The notes under the pieces: generated by a model
Told to the model about the DNA's origin: nothing
The model's database searches: none
What the model saw: the letters and a program-made list of their open reading frames with translations, nothing else
Program-made: the position numbers and the translations under genes
Assembly: GCA_017461665.1 (NCBI GenBank)
Contig: JAFTXI010000009.1
Coordinates: 1-64,000, forward strand
Direction of reading: 5' to 3'
DNA from: Bacteroidales bacterium
GTDB lineage: Bacteria > Bacteroidota > Bacteroidia > Bacteroidales > F082
DNA length: 64,000 nucleotides
Shown here: in pieces, positions 51,261 to 61,248 of the stretch
Position numbering within the stretch: position 1 is the first letter of the stretch
Layout of the letters: the number at the start of each line of letters is the position of its first letter

Positions 51261-52397
51261 ATGAGCAAGTCGATTTGTTTTTATTTCCAAGTTCATCAAC
51301 CATATAAATTACGTACTTACCGTTTCTTCGACGTAGGAAAGAGACATCATTATTATGATGAATACCAAAACAGAACCATCATGCGTCGTTTCACCGACCA
51401 TTGTTATCTTCCTATGAACGATATTCTTATGGAACAAATTAAAAAATATGGTAACAAAGTTAAGTTCGCATTCTATTTCTCAGGAATAGCCATCGAGTTG
51501 ATGCAACAATATGCACCCGACGCTTTAGATAGTTTCAAGGAACTCGTCAAAACCAGCAACGTTGAAGTTCTTGCAGGAACATACGGACATTCATTAGCCT
51601 CACTACACAATTTAGACGTATTCAAGAAACAAGTCGCAGAACATAAGAAATTGATGAAAGAGACTTTTAGCGTTACACCTAAGACGTTCATCAACACTGA
51701 GTTGATTTATTCCAATGAGATTGGAGCCGACATTGCTGAAATGGGATTCAACTTAATGCTCACGGAAGGCGCAAAACACGTATTAGGATGGAAGAACCCT
51801 AATTATATGTACGCCAACTCTATAAATCCTAAGTTAAGACTCCTTCTTCGTAACACTAACCTCAGCGACGACCTCACTCTTCGCTTCGCTAACGATTCCA
51901 TCACAACAGAATCGTTTGTAGAAAAACTCAACACTATTGAAGACGAAGTCGTTAACATTTATGCCGACTACGAAACATTCGGAGAGAAGTTCAATGCAGA
52001 AACAGGCATCTTTGATTTCATGAAACAATTGCCAGAAGCAATATTAAACAATACAGATTTTGAATACGCCAAGCCAATAGAAACTCTCGACAATCTACAA
52101 ACTGTCAGCATTTTTGATGCTCCTATTCCACTCTCACGCAACGGTGAAGAACGCGACCTCTCAGCATGGATGGGCAACGATTTACAAGATGACGCCTTAC
52201 AAATATTATATTCTTATGCCAATAAGGTGAAACGTATTAAAAATGAAGATATTATCCGAGATTGGAACGCACTCATAGACGCTGATAATTTCAATTGGCT
52301 ATGTACGAAATATAGCGGGTCATCACCATACGATTACTACATTAACTTCATGAACATTTTAACAGATTTTAACGAAAGAGTATCAAAGAAAGACTAA
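51261..52397 (+). CDS. GH57 alpha-amylase/branching-type enzyme
   Basis: A 378-residue GH57 protein: ICFYFQVHQPYKLR (first conserved region), GTYGHSLASL, nucleophile Glu in FINTELIYSNEIG, and acid Asp in YADYETFGE. GH57 members hydrolyse or rearrange alpha-1,4-glucans (amylase, 4-alpha-glucanotransferase or branching); the exact reaction is not resolved. It is short and lacks a signal peptide, so it acts on intracellular glycogen. It ends with a GAGACG-type hairpin (52439-52470). Confidence 0.88.
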   Translation: MSKSICFYFQVHQPYKLRTYRFFDVGKRHHYYDEYQNRTIMRRFTDHCYLPMNDILMEQIKKYGNKVKFAFYFSGIAIELMQQYAPDALDSFKELVKTSNVEVLAGTYGHSLASLHNLDVFKKQVAEHKKLMKETFSVTPKTFINTELIYSNEIGADIAEMGFNLMLTEGAKHVLGWKNPNYMYANSINPKLRLLLRNTNLSDDLTLRFANDSITTESFVEKLNTIEDEVVNIYADYETFGEKFNAETGIFDFMKQLPEAILNNTDFEYAKPIETLDNLQTVSIFDAPIPLSRNGEERDLSAWMGNDLQDDALQILYSYANKVKRIKNEDIIRDWNALIDADNFNWLCTKYSGSSPYDYYINFMNILTDFNERVSKKD

Positions 52398-52438
52398 CGA
52401 CAAATGTATTAAGTCTAAAGATCACAGCCTAAAATATT

Positions 52439-52470
52439 GGAGACGTCATTGAAAAAATGGCGTCTCTTTT
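52439..52470 (+). terminator. GAGACG palindrome acting as terminator after GH57
   Basis: GAGACGTCAT (52440-52449) / ATGGCGTCTC (52457-52466) with one wobble pair, then TTTT. The stem belongs to the dispersed GTAGAGACG family. The remaining gap to 52695 holds a -7-like TATCTTTG (52555-52562) for the next gene and nothing else. Confidence 0.65.
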
Positions 52471-52695
52471 CTAATGTCATTCTTCCAATAATGTAAATGT
52501 TAATTTATATTATTATTTGTCATTTTTTCACACATAGAACCACTATTTTTTTATATCTTTGCAAGGAGTGGAAAAATGCTCATGTATTTACATTTATGAT
52601 TTATATAACATATTGGCTTACAACATCTGTAGGTTATCATTGTTATTAAAAAAAATGAATAACTGATGTATAATAAATAATACTAAAAAAATTTA

Positions 52696-55600
52696 ATGAA
52701 AACTCCAAATTATCTTTTTGAAACGAGTTGGGAAGTCTGTAACATGGTTGGTGGGATTTACACCGTGTTATCGACAAAAGCAGATGAAGTGAAACAAATT
52801 CTTGGTGACAACTACATAACAATAGGTCCTGATGTTGTTAAAGAATCACATGAGACTTTGTATTTTATTGAAGACAATACATTGTTTCCTGAATGGAGAG
52901 AAAAAGCTGTCTCTCAAGGAATTAAGTTAAGAGTAGGTAGATGGAAATTAGATAGCAGACCTCTCGCCATCTTAGTCGATTATACAACATTATACCCACA
53001 GAAAAACGATATATTGTCTCACCTCTGGGAACAATATCGTCTTGATTCTATTCGTGGTCAGTGGGATTACATCGACCCAGTTCTCTTCGGTTATGCTGCA
53101 GGTCAGGTCATTGAAAGCTTCATTAAATGGAATATAGAAAGTGACGAAAACATCGTTGCTCATTTCCATGAATGGATGACAGGCGCTGGCGTACTTTATC
53201 TTAAAGAACACTGCCCACAGGTAGCAACAGCATTCACAACACACGCCACATATCTAGGTCGCGCCATATCAGGAAACGGTCTCGCACTCTATAACGATTT
53301 AGAGACTTTTGAGCCTAACACAATGGCTAACAGATTCAATATCACCTCACAACAATCGATGGAATATAACGCTGCTCAAAATGCAGACGCTTTCACAACA
53401 GTGAGCGAAGTAACCGCAGAAGAATGCAAACAATTCTTACAACGCGAAGCTGACGTCATCACAATCAATGGTATAAACGAAAGCTACGTACTCGACAGCA
53501 AATCAGCATTAGAGAAAAGAACAGCAGCAAGAGAGAAAATATCTAATATCCTTGAAATACTCTCTGGAAACAAAGTCAACAAAGACGCATTCTTTATCAT
53601 CAATAGCGGAAGATATGAGTTTAAAAACAAAGGCATAGATTTATTTATCAACGCTTTAGGCAAGCTCAATAAAGACGAGAATCTTAAGAAAGATATAGTT
53701 GCCGTTATCGCTGTTCCTGCAAATATCTCAGGTGTTTATAAAGAATTAGAATACCGTTTGGAAGGAAAAAGAGAGATTAGAGGTCACACCGAACTACCTT
53801 GCACCCATCACATTTTCGGTTACGAATATGACGCGGTGCTTAACAGTTTGAGAGAAAGCGGTTTGCAAAACAACGAAAACGACAAAGTTAAGGTGATATT
53901 CGTTCCTTCATATCTCAACGGTAACGACGGAGTTTTCAACCTCAAATACAACGATTTCTTGTACGCTTTCGATATGTCGGTATTCCCATCATATTATGAA
54001 CCATGGGGTTACACACCAATGGAAAGTATATCTCATGGAATACCAACTATTACGACAGACCTCGCCGGCTTCGGACGTTACATCCAAGATGAAAAGATGG
54101 ACAACAAATCAGTCGTGGTTTTACATCGTGAAGAAGGTAATGGAACAACAGTGACAGATGAAATCGCAAAAACAATATTGGATTTCACTTTAAAAGATGA
54201 GAAAGAAATCGCAGCTATAAAAGACAACGCTCTTTCTTTAGTAAAAGAATTCTACTGGAAATCATTGTTTAACAATTATTTAGAAACATACGATATCGCT
54301 TTGGATAAACTACGTGGTCGTGATTATCTCAAGCAAGCTAAAAAATATAACGAGATACTTCGTAACTTCAACTATCAGAAACAAGACACACCTAACTGGA
54401 AGAAAATCACGGTAGAACCGGTCTATTCTGAAGACATGCAGAAGTTGCAAGAACTTTCGCAAAACTTATGGTGGTGCTGGGACATCGATGCTACTGAATT
54501 ATTCTCTTCAATCGACCCTCAAGCCTGGAAAGCATTGGAACACAATCCTATCGCTTTGATGAAAAACCTCTCTAAAGCACAGATAGAAGCTTTGGAGAAC
54601 GACAAGGCTTTTGTTGAGAAACTAAATTCTACATACAAGAGGTTCAAGGAATATATGTCAGCCAAACCTACTGATAATCACAGCATCGCATATTTCAGCA
54701 TGGAATATGGTTTGACAAAGAGCCTCAAGATTTATTCTGGTGGTCTCGGCATCCTCGCCGGCGACTATCTAAAACAAGCATCCGACTCCAATGCTAACAT
54801 GTTGGCTATCGGTCTCTTATATCGTTACGGATATTTCACTCAAGACCTATCTGTCTGGGGTGAACAACTTTCAGAATACATACCACAAAACTTCTCATAT
54901 CTCCCGATGGAACCGGTTTGCGATGAAAATGGCAACAAAGTCATCATCAACATTGCATTCCCCGGACGCACTGTCTATGCCAAAGCTTGGAGAGTTCCTG
55001 TTGGTCGCATAAGTTTATATCTCCTTGATACTGATATTGATGAAAACTTACCTGAAGACAGAGGCATCACAGGAAAACTTTACGGTGGCGATAGTGAAAT
55101 GCGTATCAAACAAGAGATGTTCCTTGGTATCGGCGGTATAAGATTGTTAGACAAGATAGGCGTAAAACCTACTGTATATCACTGCAATGAGGGTCACGCA
55201 GCATTCTGTGGATTAGAGCGTTTGAGCGTTTATATCACACGTCACAACTTAGATTTCGCAGTAGCAAAGGAACTTGTAAGAACCTCTACATTATTCACAA
55301 CGCACACTCCTGTTCCTGCTGGTCACGACGTGTTTGAGGAACATCTTATGAGAACTTATCTTTCTCATTATCCGGGACGTATGAATATCAGCTGGGACGA
55401 CTTCATGAACCTCGGCAAAATTCGTCACAACGACCCTTACGAGAAATTCTCCATGAGCGTTCTTGCAACAAACCTCAGTCAGGAAGTCAACGGTGTAAGT
55501 AGGATTCACGGACGCGTCTCAAGAGAAATGTTCCAACAAATGTGGCCAGGTTATTTTGCAGAGGAAAACCATATCGGTTACGTCACCAACGGCGTTCACC

Positions 55601-56922
55601 TTCCAACATGGACCGACTTCGCATGGCAGCGACTCTATATAGAAGTACTCGGAAAAGACTACGTTGACGTTCAATCAGATCCTAAAGTATGGTCAAAGAT
55701 TGATAACGTTGCCGACGAGACTATCTGGAATATCAAGAAAGAATTAAAACACAGACTTACAGAATATCTTAAGGTGAAGGTTGTGGAAGACATGCAACGT
55801 CGCCAAGAAAGTCCTTCGTTGATTATCAACACAATAGAAAATTTCAACGAGAACGCGCTTATCATAGGTTTCGCTCGTCGTTTCGCTACATATAAACGTG
55901 CTCACTTGTTATTCAACAATATAGAACGTTTGGCCGAGCTTCTCAACAATCCTGAAAAACCTGTAGTATTCCTTTTTGCAGGTAAGGCTCACCCTAATGA
56001 CAAAGCCGGTCAAGACTTAATCAAGATGATTATCGAGACATCGAGAAAGAAAGAGTTTGCCGGTAAGGTCATCTTCCTCAACAACTACGACATGGAACTC
56101 GGTAAAATATTGACTTCCAGCGTTGATATCTGGATGAACACCCCAACAAGACCATTGGAAGCATCAGGAACAAGTGGTGAAAAAGCTGTAATGAATGGAA
56201 CTCTCAACCTCTCAGTTCTCGATGGATGGTGGGCTGAAGGCTACCGTAAAGAAGCAGGCTGGGCATTACAAGAAGAAAGAACATACAGCGACCAACGTTA
56301 TCAAGATGAATTAGACGCAGAGACAATATACAACCTCATTGAAAACGAGATTGTTTCATTGTATTTCAACAGAAATGAAAATGGTGTGCCAACACAATGG
56401 GTCAGATATGTCAAAAACGATTTGATGCAGATAGCTCCTCATTACACCATGAAACGAATGCTTGACGATTATTTCGCACAATATTATAACAAGTTGATTG
56501 AGAGAACCGACATAATGCGCGAGAACAGATATCATAAAGCTTTTGAAATTGCTGCATGGAAAAAGAAAGTCGAAGCTAACTGGGACAAGATTGAAGTCGA
56601 AGCTATTAAGATTCCTGATCCAAATGTAAGAACATTAACATTCGGTGACGTAATCATCGCAGAAGTAACATTGAAAACCCCAGGATTAGACAAAGGCGAT
56701 GTCGGCATTGAGATTGTCTTTGGTGGTAAGGATAAGAACGGCAACGACACTGTCATGCAAGTAGAACAACTTCAATTAGTTGATTCTGGCGAAGACTGGG
56801 CAAGATATTATATCAATCTGCCATTGAACAAAGCAGGAGTGTTCAACTACACATTCAGAATCTATCCGAACAACACCATGTTACCACACCGACAAGACTT
56901 CGCATTAGTGAAGTGGATCTGA
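52696..56922 (+). CDS. Glycogen synthase (GT3) / alpha-glucan phosphorylase (GT35) fusion
   Basis: A 1408-residue bifunctional protein. Residues 1-540 are a GT3 glycogen synthase like the eukaryotic enzyme (FETSWEVCNMVGGIYTVLSTK, HFHEWMTGAGVLYL, PSYYEPWGYTPMES). About 570-650 is a DUF3417-like linker (LWWCWDIDATELF). About 660-1230 is an alpha-glucan phosphorylase (AYFSMEYGLTKSLKIYSGGLG; PLP-lysine region SGTSGEKAVMNGTLNLSVLDGWW). The last ~100 residues form a beta-sandwich. One polypeptide thus carries both glycogen building and phosphorolysis. It has its own -7 box and a strong terminator. Confidence 0.92.
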   Translation: MKTPNYLFETSWEVCNMVGGIYTVLSTKADEVKQILGDNYITIGPDVVKESHETLYFIEDNTLFPEWREKAVSQGIKLRVGRWKLDSRPLAILVDYTTLYPQKNDILSHLWEQYRLDSIRGQWDYIDPVLFGYAAGQVIESFIKWNIESDENIVAHFHEWMTGAGVLYLKEHCPQVATAFTTHATYLGRAISGNGLALYNDLETFEPNTMANRFNITSQQSMEYNAAQNADAFTTVSEVTAEECKQFLQREADVITINGINESYVLDSKSALEKRTAAREKISNILEILSGNKVNKDAFFIINSGRYEFKNKGIDLFINALGKLNKDENLKKDIVAVIAVPANISGVYKELEYRLEGKREIRGHTELPCTHHIFGYEYDAVLNSLRESGLQNNENDKVKVIFVPSYLNGNDGVFNLKYNDFLYAFDMSVFPSYYEPWGYTPMESISHGIPTITTDLAGFGRYIQDEKMDNKSVVVLHREEGNGTTVTDEIAKTILDFTLKDEKEIAAIKDNALSLVKEFYWKSLFNNYLETYDIALDKLRGRDYLKQAKKYNEILRNFNYQKQDTPNWKKITVEPVYSEDMQKLQELSQNLWWCWDIDATELFSSIDPQAWKALEHNPIALMKNLSKAQIEALENDKAFVEKLNSTYKRFKEYMSAKPTDNHSIAYFSMEYGLTKSLKIYSGGLGILAGDYLKQASDSNANMLAIGLLYRYGYFTQDLSVWGEQLSEYIPQNFSYLPMEPVCDENGNKVIINIAFPGRTVYAKAWRVPVGRISLYLLDTDIDENLPEDRGITGKLYGGDSEMRIKQEMFLGIGGIRLLDKIGVKPTVYHCNEGHAAFCGLERLSVYITRHNLDFAVAKELVRTSTLFTTHTPVPAGHDVFEEHLMRTYLSHYPGRMNISWDDFMNLGKIRHNDPYEKFSMSVLATNLSQEVNGVSRIHGRVSREMFQQMWPGYFAEENHIGYVTNGVHLPTWTDFAWQRLYIEVLGKDYVDVQSDPKVWSKIDNVADETIWNIKKELKHRLTEYLKVKVVEDMQRRQESPSLIINTIENFNENALIIGFARRFATYKRAHLLFNNIERLAELLNNPEKPVVFLFAGKAHPNDKAGQDLIKMIIETSRKKEFAGKVIFLNNYDMELGKILTSSVDIWMNTPTRPLEASGTSGEKAVMNGTLNLSVLDGWWAEGYRKEAGWALQEERTYSDQRYQDELDAETIYNLIENEIVSLYFNRNENGVPTQWVRYVKNDLMQIAPHYTMKRMLDDYFAQYYNKLIERTDIMRENRYHKAFEIAAWKKKVEANWDKIEVEAIKIPDPNVRTLTFGDVIIAEVTLKTPGLDKGDVGIEIVFGGKDKNGNDTVMQVEQLQLVDSGEDWARYYINLPLNKAGVFNYTFRIYPNNTMLPHRQDFALVKWI

Positions 56923-56942
56923 TAAATATTAACATCATATCA

Positions 56943-56986
56943 AAAAATTAAGAATCTCATTGAGGTTCTTAATTTTTTTAACTTTG
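56943..56986 (+). terminator. Terminator of the synthase/phosphorylase gene, abutting the promoter of ATPase no. 4
   Basis: Perfect 12-bp arms (56943-56954 and 56966-56977), inner CTCA/TGAG pairs, and a T-run. TAACTTTG (56979-56986) starts one base after the right arm, so the palindrome lies exactly where a -33/operator region of the next gene would be. Confidence 0.75.
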
Positions 56987-57002
56987 TGAAAAATAAATCA
57001 AC

Positions 57003-58229
57003 ATGGAATTCAATAGAGAATTGTATATCAACAAACTTCTTACTTGTAGAAATAATGGCAAAGTTAAATTGATAACAGGAATTAATTGCGTAGGAAAATC
57101 ATACTTTTTGTTTGAAATATTTCTTAATTATCTGTTAAATCATGGATGTGACAAAAATCATATATTCAAAATTGATTTAATTGAACATCGTAGTGAGAAG
57201 TTTCAAAAAATAGAAGAACTTCTACTTCATATCAATAATAATATTAAAGACAATAAAAATTATTATGTCTTAATCGATGAGATACAACTTGTTGACAATT
57301 TTCAACTATTGCTAAATAATTGTTCAAAATTCAATAATATAGATTTTTATGTTACCGGTAGCGACACTTGTTTCTTCTCTAACAAATTATGCCAAGAATG
57401 TGATAAAATAAACATCTATCCATTGACATTCAAGGAATTCATTCAAATATATAAAGGTGATGTAGAAAAACATTTAGAAGAATATCTGCTTTATGGAGGT
57501 ATGCCTTCCGTCGTTTTTATCAGAGAAGAAGAAATGAAGATGGAATATCTCAAATTGATGTACGAATATACTATCTTCTCTAAGATCAACGAACATTATA
57601 AAATCAATAAATTCGATGTTATGAAGAATCTTATTGACGTTGTTGCTTCTAATATTAGGAATAAAGTCAATTTTACGAATATTTGTAATTTCATAAATAT
57701 CAACAACAAAGAAATTACAAAGTTATCAGTAAGGACATATATGAAGATAATTAAAAACTATTATTTACTAAAGCAGGTACAGTCATTAAACATTAAAAAG
57801 ATGAAAAATTCATATAGTCCTGTCAAATATTATTTCACTGATTTAGGTATGAGAAACATCAGACATGGATTTAACAATCTTGAAAAGCCAATTCTCATAG
57901 AAAATATGATTTACAATGAATTACTTACCCGCGACTATGAGGTAAGCAGTGGATTTTTCTCTAATCATGTTAAATTACCCAATGGCAAATTCGGACGTAA
58001 ACACTACGACATTGATTTTGTGTGTCTTAAAAATGATAAAATTGTATATATCCAGTACTGTCCAACACCTGATAAAAACAAGGAAGACGCATTGATGAGA
58101 ATTTTAGGTAAAACGAAAAGAATTGTCATTACAGACGAAACTACACCTACTTACAAAAACGATAATGATATTTATATGATTAATCTATATGATTTTTTGT
58201 TAAATGATAATATTCTCAATGAATTATAA
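57003..58229 (+). CDS. AAA ATPase with DUF4143-like C-terminus (no. 4)
   Basis: A 408-residue, Lys/Asn-rich protein. It has Walker A GINCVGKS (about 22-29), Walker B YYVLIDEIQ, sensor YVTGSDTCFFSNKL, YPLTFKEF, and YLLYGGMPSVVFI, the same landmarks as the ATPase at 32463. The C-terminus has ENMIYNELLTRDYEV and HYDIDFVCLKNDKIVYIQYC, resembling a PD-(D/E)XK core with the final Lys replaced. It is the most AT-rich of the four copies. The 3' end overlaps the convergent PCMD gene by 14 bp. Confidence 0.82.
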   Translation: MEFNRELYINKLLTCRNNGKVKLITGINCVGKSYFLFEIFLNYLLNHGCDKNHIFKIDLIEHRSEKFQKIEELLLHINNNIKDNKNYYVLIDEIQLVDNFQLLLNNCSKFNNIDFYVTGSDTCFFSNKLCQECDKINIYPLTFKEFIQIYKGDVEKHLEEYLLYGGMPSVVFIREEEMKMEYLKLMYEYTIFSKINEHYKINKFDVMKNLIDVVASNIRNKVNFTNICNFININNKEITKLSVRTYMKIIKNYYLLKQVQSLNIKKMKNSYSPVKYYFTDLGMRNIRHGFNNLEKPILIENMIYNELLTRDYEVSSGFFSNHVKLPNGKFGRKHYDIDFVCLKNDKIVYIQYCPTPDKNKEDALMRILGKTKRIVITDETTPTYKNDNDIYMINLYDFLLNDNILNEL

Positions 58230-59250
58230 AAGTTCTTGACTCCATCGGATAATTTGTCGTAAAGACTTTCACATAACATTTTTTATTGACAAATTCATCT
58301 GGAAGATAGCATTTTATATTACCACTTTTATCAGAAACAACTCTTCCAATCTCAATAGGATTTTTAAAGTTTTCATTCGATGAAACTTTAACAATCACCT
58401 CGTTAGAAGGAATATTCAAGTTAGGAGTAGACATAGTTCCTTCAATATAATATTGAACATCAATACAACTCTTAACCCCTAATTCCTCATTCCTAATTAC
58501 TACCTCAAGAGTCGGATTATAAATCAAATGTAAATCGTCGATAAACATCTCATCGCCAGCGTTGCCCTCTCCTGCCCTTCTGTTTGTTGTGAATGAAGTA
58601 AGAATGTAACGAGCTTCCTTACACAAATGTGAATAATCTTTAAAAGGAAGGCCCAATCGTATCCAATTCATTTCTTCTTCAGTTGATGCTGTCCGTGGAA
58701 ACTCAAATTCTACTTGAGCGCATAACATCTCGTAAGGTTCCCAACCACCCGTAAGACAGACAAAATCAGCATCAGCATGAACGTAACTCATTATCCTTCC
58801 GTATGATTCTTCTTTTTTTGTTCTAAGACAAACCCATACTGTAAGTGAATCCGGTACTCTGTTTATCTCAGTACAAAACTCGGAGTCACGTTGAGTATAG
58901 TTATTATTTTTAGCACCTGCCGGGAACATACTTCCTGCATTGAGACGTCCATTTGTAACATTACCATTAGCAGTAATACCAACGATTGATCTAGAAAAGA
59001 TATGCACCGAGTAGTTGCCATTGCTTCCAGGACGAGTAGCAGTATGACGTTCAATTTGTTGCATAAGAAGATACGAAAATGGTCCCGTAGATGACTTAAA
59101 AGAATGCCAAGCATGAGGTTCTTCATTTTTGGTTCCTATGTTATTCCAAAGTTCAAAATCAGAATTAGGAATTTGGATAAAATCAACATCCTGAGCAATC
59201 ATGACAAAGGATAGCAAAAGAAGCAACAATATGAATAATAGTCTTTTCAT
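58216..59250 (-). CDS. PCMD domain surface protein
   Basis: The start MKRLLFIL (59250) gives a clean signal peptide (cut after MIAQ); an ATG at 59268 lies in the -7 region (59258-59265, TATCTTTG on minus). The 344-residue protein has the putative carbohydrate metabolism domain (PCMD): FELWNNIGTKNEEPHAWHSF, TATRPGSNGNYSVHIFSR and DEMFIDDLHLIYNP. Such proteins are typically surface-exposed and linked to glycan use, but no enzymatic residues are established. Residues RNEELGVK derive from an AATTCCTCATTCC-type repeat in frame. Confidence 0.75.
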   Translation of the reverse strand: MKRLLFILLLLLLSFVMIAQDVDFIQIPNSDFELWNNIGTKNEEPHAWHSFKSSTGPFSYLLMQQIERHTATRPGSNGNYSVHIFSRSIVGITANGNVTNGRLNAGSMFPAGAKNNNYTQRDSEFCTEINRVPDSLTVWVCLRTKKEESYGRIMSYVHADADFVCLTGGWEPYEMLCAQVEFEFPRTASTEEEMNWIRLGLPFKDYSHLCKEARYILTSFTTNRRAGEGNAGDEMFIDDLHLIYNPTLEVVIRNEELGVKSCIDVQYYIEGTMSTPNLNIPSNEVIVKVSSNENFKNPIEIGRVVSDKSGNIKCYLPDEFVNKKCYVKVFTTNYPMESRTFIIH

Positions 59251-59277
59251 TATAATGCAAAGATACAATTTTTATAA

Positions 59278-59328
59278 AGTCTTTTTAACATAACTTTTAC
59301 TACTATTTTTTGTTTGATGTAGAAAAAG
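59278..59328 (+). promoter_or_regulatory. Upstream region shared by tolC and the RND operon (copy 1)
   Basis: TTTTAACATAACTTTTACT and TTTGTTTGATGT here recur at 62554-62604 with about five differences over 38 bp. The copies sit at similar distance before the two efflux units, suggesting a common promoter/operator. Confidence 0.5.
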
Positions 59329-59333
59329 ATGTT

Positions 59334-60815
59334 ATGAAAAAGATAAGTCAACGAGTCAACAAGTCAACGAGTCAACGAGATGATGATTGTACATTGTCAG
59401 TTGTTAATTGTAAATTAATCTTTTGTCTTCTACCTTTTGCCATCTTACTACTATTGCCGTCAAAACTCTTCGCTCAGAAAGAGATTGATTTAGAAGTTGT
59501 TATTCCTGAAAAATGGCAAATAGATTCTATTTATCTAACCAACAACATCAGCTATAACGACTGGTGGAAGAAGTTCAATGACCCTACTCTCGATTCGTTG
59601 ATAACAACAGCGTTGTCTAACAACTACAATTTACAATCTATCGCAGCGACTTTAGACAAGTCGGAGATGATGTTTCGACAATCTAAATCTGCTTTCTATC
59701 CGAGTCTAAGTCTTGATGCTCAATATAATCTGAGCGAAAGCAGTCTTAATTATTATGAAGTCACGAGTGATGACAAATATCGAACTAATGGCTATCTTAA
59801 CGCGGGAGTCAGCGCGAATTGGGAGATTGATGTCTTCGGAAAAAACAGAGACAACGTAAGAGCTAACAAGAAGACTTTCTTAGCAACAGAAGCAGGTTAT
59901 CAAGATGCTGTGATGACGCTCTGCGCTCAAGTCGCTACTGTTTATTTCAACCTTCGTTCCTATCAGCAGCAGCTTATCGTTGCTAATCAAAACATTGCAT
60001 CGGAGAAAAACATACTCGACATCACCGTGGCTCGTTACGAATCGGGATTGGGGACACAGTTAGATGTCTCGCAAGCAAAGTCGGTTTATTACAATACATT
60101 ATCAACGATTCCAAGATTAGACGCGTATATTACACAATGTATCAACGAATTAGCTGTATTATTAGGAACATATCCATCTGTCATTGTAGAATCCTTGAAT
60201 GAGGTGAGCGAACTTCCGAGCATACGACATATTATTAATGTAGGTATTCCTGCCGATGTGATTCGACGTCGTCCCGATGTTCGTCAGGCAGAACTTCAGA
60301 TAGAAGCGCAGGCTGCTGCCATAGGTGCAAAAAAAGCCGACTATTATCCTAAATTCAGCATTGGCGGCAGTTTCGGTTTCCTCTCCCACGACATCGACAA
60401 ATTCTTCGATAGCGAAAGTAGAATGTTTCAATTCACGCCAAGTATAACTTGGAATCTCTTCTCTGGAACACAAGCGCGTAAGGCTGTGAAAATCGCCGAG
60501 TTAGAATTAGTCGAGACTATCGACAATTACAACAACGTCATCCTGGCCGCTATTCAAGAAGTAGAGACCGAGATGAGTAATTACGCCAACGCATTAAAAA
60601 CCATCGAGATGGGACAACAAGTCGTGGAACAAGGCAACAAGACTTTAGAACTTTCTATAGATTTATACAAAAGAGGATTAGGTACTTTCACCAATGTCTT
60701 AGACGCTCAACGTACAGTTCTCTCCGACCAGAATTATTTAGTAAGTGCATGGAACTCTGCACTTTTAGCTTTGGTAAGATTATACACTGCGTTAGGAGGA
60801 AGTTATGAGCCGTGA
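59334..60815 (+). CDS. TolC/NodT-family outer membrane efflux channel
   Basis: A 493-residue channel protein: WWKKFNDPTLDSLITTAL, ANWEIDVFGKNRDNVRANK, VARYESGLGTQLDVSQAK, PADVIRRRPDVRQAE and LYKRGLGTFTNVLDAQRT are standard OMF features. It would span the outer membrane and join the HlyD/RND pump encoded at 62647-64000. The N-terminal 30 residues before the hydrophobic signal core are encoded by GTCAACGA octamers and a TTGTTAATTGTAAATT repeat; no other start codon exists before the signal core. It is separated from its pump by about 1.8 kb of small genes and RNA. Confidence 0.9.
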   Translation: MKKISQRVNKSTSQRDDDCTLSVVNCKLIFCLLPFAILLLLPSKLFAQKEIDLEVVIPEKWQIDSIYLTNNISYNDWWKKFNDPTLDSLITTALSNNYNLQSIAATLDKSEMMFRQSKSAFYPSLSLDAQYNLSESSLNYYEVTSDDKYRTNGYLNAGVSANWEIDVFGKNRDNVRANKKTFLATEAGYQDAVMTLCAQVATVYFNLRSYQQQLIVANQNIASEKNILDITVARYESGLGTQLDVSQAKSVYYNTLSTIPRLDAYITQCINELAVLLGTYPSVIVESLNEVSELPSIRHIINVGIPADVIRRRPDVRQAELQIEAQAAAIGAKKADYYPKFSIGGSFGFLSHDIDKFFDSESRMFQFTPSITWNLFSGTQARKAVKIAELELVETIDNYNNVILAAIQEVETEMSNYANALKTIEMGQQVVEQGNKTLELSIDLYKRGLGTFTNVLDAQRTVLSDQNYLVSAWNSALLALVRLYTALGGSYEP

Positions 60816-61068
60816 GGAAATATCTGTCTTTGATTGATACTTTTGAAGTCGAAAATTTCGACCGCAAAACTTGCAATTCCTTTTTTGTTAGTTCAAACAT
60901 ATAATCATCGGGGAATTTGTCAGGATTATTCTTGACAGCTTCATTTATTCTTTTGGTTTCCACTCCGTATAAAGAAGCTATATCAGCATCAAGAATTACT
61001 TGAACACCTCTGATTTCCACAATAAAGGATTGCACAGATTGTAATGCTAAATCATTTTTCGTTTTCAT
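60816..61068 (-). pseudogene. ORF6N (KilA-N-type) domain gene, truncated
   Basis: From MKTKNDL (61068) the minus strand encodes an ORF6N domain: FIVEIRGVQVILDADIASLYG, VETKRINEAVKNNPDKFP, YMFELTKKELQVLRSKFSTS. The usual continuation is missing: past about 60818 the frame runs antisense into tolC. ORF6N proteins are often phage- or mobile-element-derived DNA-binding proteins. A -7-like TATCTTTG on minus (around 61093) remains. Confidence 0.7.
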
Positions 61069-61179
61069 AATAATTTTGATTAAAGTTCTTTGCAAAGATA
61101 CAACATAATTCTATATTTATCAAGAATTATTATATTAAAAATTATTAACATTCAACAAGTTACAAATACACAACTATAT

Positions 61180-61228
61180 TAATAAAAAATCCCTACGATA
61201 AATTGGGTTAAAGAAAATATCGCAGGGA
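61180..61228 (-). terminator. Terminator after the 84-aa gene
   Basis: Stem TCCCTACGATA (61190-61200) / TATCGCAGGGA (61218-61228), one mismatch, with a T-run on the minus strand. Confidence 0.75.
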
Positions 61229-61248
61229 GATGATTGGATACGATGCTT

